Below are positions 63,943 to 64,000 of a DNA stretch of 64,000 nt, piece after piece. A program made the translations under genes and the position numbers. Origin of the DNA: Nocardia cyriacigeorgica (GTDB lineage: Bacteria; Actinomycetota; Actinomycetes; Mycobacteriales; Mycobacteriaceae); the NCBI RefSeq assembly GCF_029868385.1, contig NZ_JARWNX010000040.1, positions 124,001 through 188,000 on the forward strand, written 5' to 3'. Position 1 is the first letter of the stretch, and each line of letters begins with the position of its first letter. Under the pieces are notes generated by a model that was not told the origin of the DNA, ran no database searches, and saw nothing but the letters and a program-made list of their open reading frames with translations.

Positions 63943-64000
63943 CCCAGGCCGCCTGTGCTCGCGTTCGTTGTGAAGCCTCGGTGTTCGCTTGCTGGTCGAG

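Overview
The window reads as chromosomal DNA of a high-GC, mycolic-acid actinomycete, most likely Nocardia or a close relative. This rests on gene content and order, not a database search. Genes are GC-rich with many GTG starts, F420-type oxidoreductases and DUF732-like/DUF4191 proteins occur, and an actinobacterial RNase P RNA is present. One block matches the order remembered for the M. tuberculosis Rv2219-Rv2226 region: DUF4191, RDD, glnA1, glnE, glnA2, CaeA-like peptidase, panB, CHAD.

Layout. 1-7.7 kb: the 3' end of a nonribosomal peptide synthetase (carrier protein plus thioesterase), an MmyB-type regulator facing a small membrane protein, and a TetR regulator facing a two-gene ABC half-transporter pair of the IrtAB/YbtPQ kind plus a DoxX protein. 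7.6-16.1 kb: a MoeA-like protein, a prolyl aminopeptidase, a GNAT, the stump of a short-chain dehydrogenase, a CxxC flavoprotein, two methyltransferases and a MerR/oxidoreductase pair with a classical MerR promoter. 16.1-20.6 kb: an alpha/beta-hydrolase, rnpB, lipoproteins, a secreted protein and an RNB exoribonuclease. 20.7-30.4 kb: the nitrogen/pantothenate block (CHAD, prolyl aminopeptidase and lipoprotein operon; panB; CaeA-like peptidase; glnA2; glnE). 30.5-39.2 kb: an HPr-like protein without its phosphorylatable histidine, an EEP-family protein, a zinc-peptidase lipoprotein, and a translationally coupled run of three hydrolases whose last member carries a ~480-residue disordered extension. 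39.4-43.5 kb: DUF4191, an Asp-nucleophile hydrolase, RDD and glnA1 behind a complete GlnR-type box. 43.8-46.3 kb: small oxidoreductase, secreted protein, TetR/methyltransferase pair. 46.5-49.9 kb: an accessory locus with a YbaB-like protein, two unknowns and a large protein with a lectin-like N-terminus and a Thr-Pro repeat. 50-54.8 kb: a YtrA-type GntR/ABC operon with a perfect palindromic operator, and a NmrA/MerR pair. 54.8-64 kb: a relic of the cocE gene, an EF-G-like protein, an LLM oxidoreductase, an Rv3235-like protein, a UvrD-like helicase, a DUF4236 protein, a histidine phosphatase, a secreted protein and a broken phosphotransferase gene.

How parts work together. GlnA1 (with its adenylylation tyrosine), GlnE and a GlnR box form a standard actinobacterial nitrogen circuit, while GlnA2 lacks the tyrosine. 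The ABC pair beside the NRPS may handle a peptide or siderophore. I saw no tRNA, CRISPR array, insertion sequence or prophage. The most unusual items are the polyampholyte-fused lipase, the lectin/Thr-Pro repeat protein, the HPr-like protein and the displaced cocE fragment.
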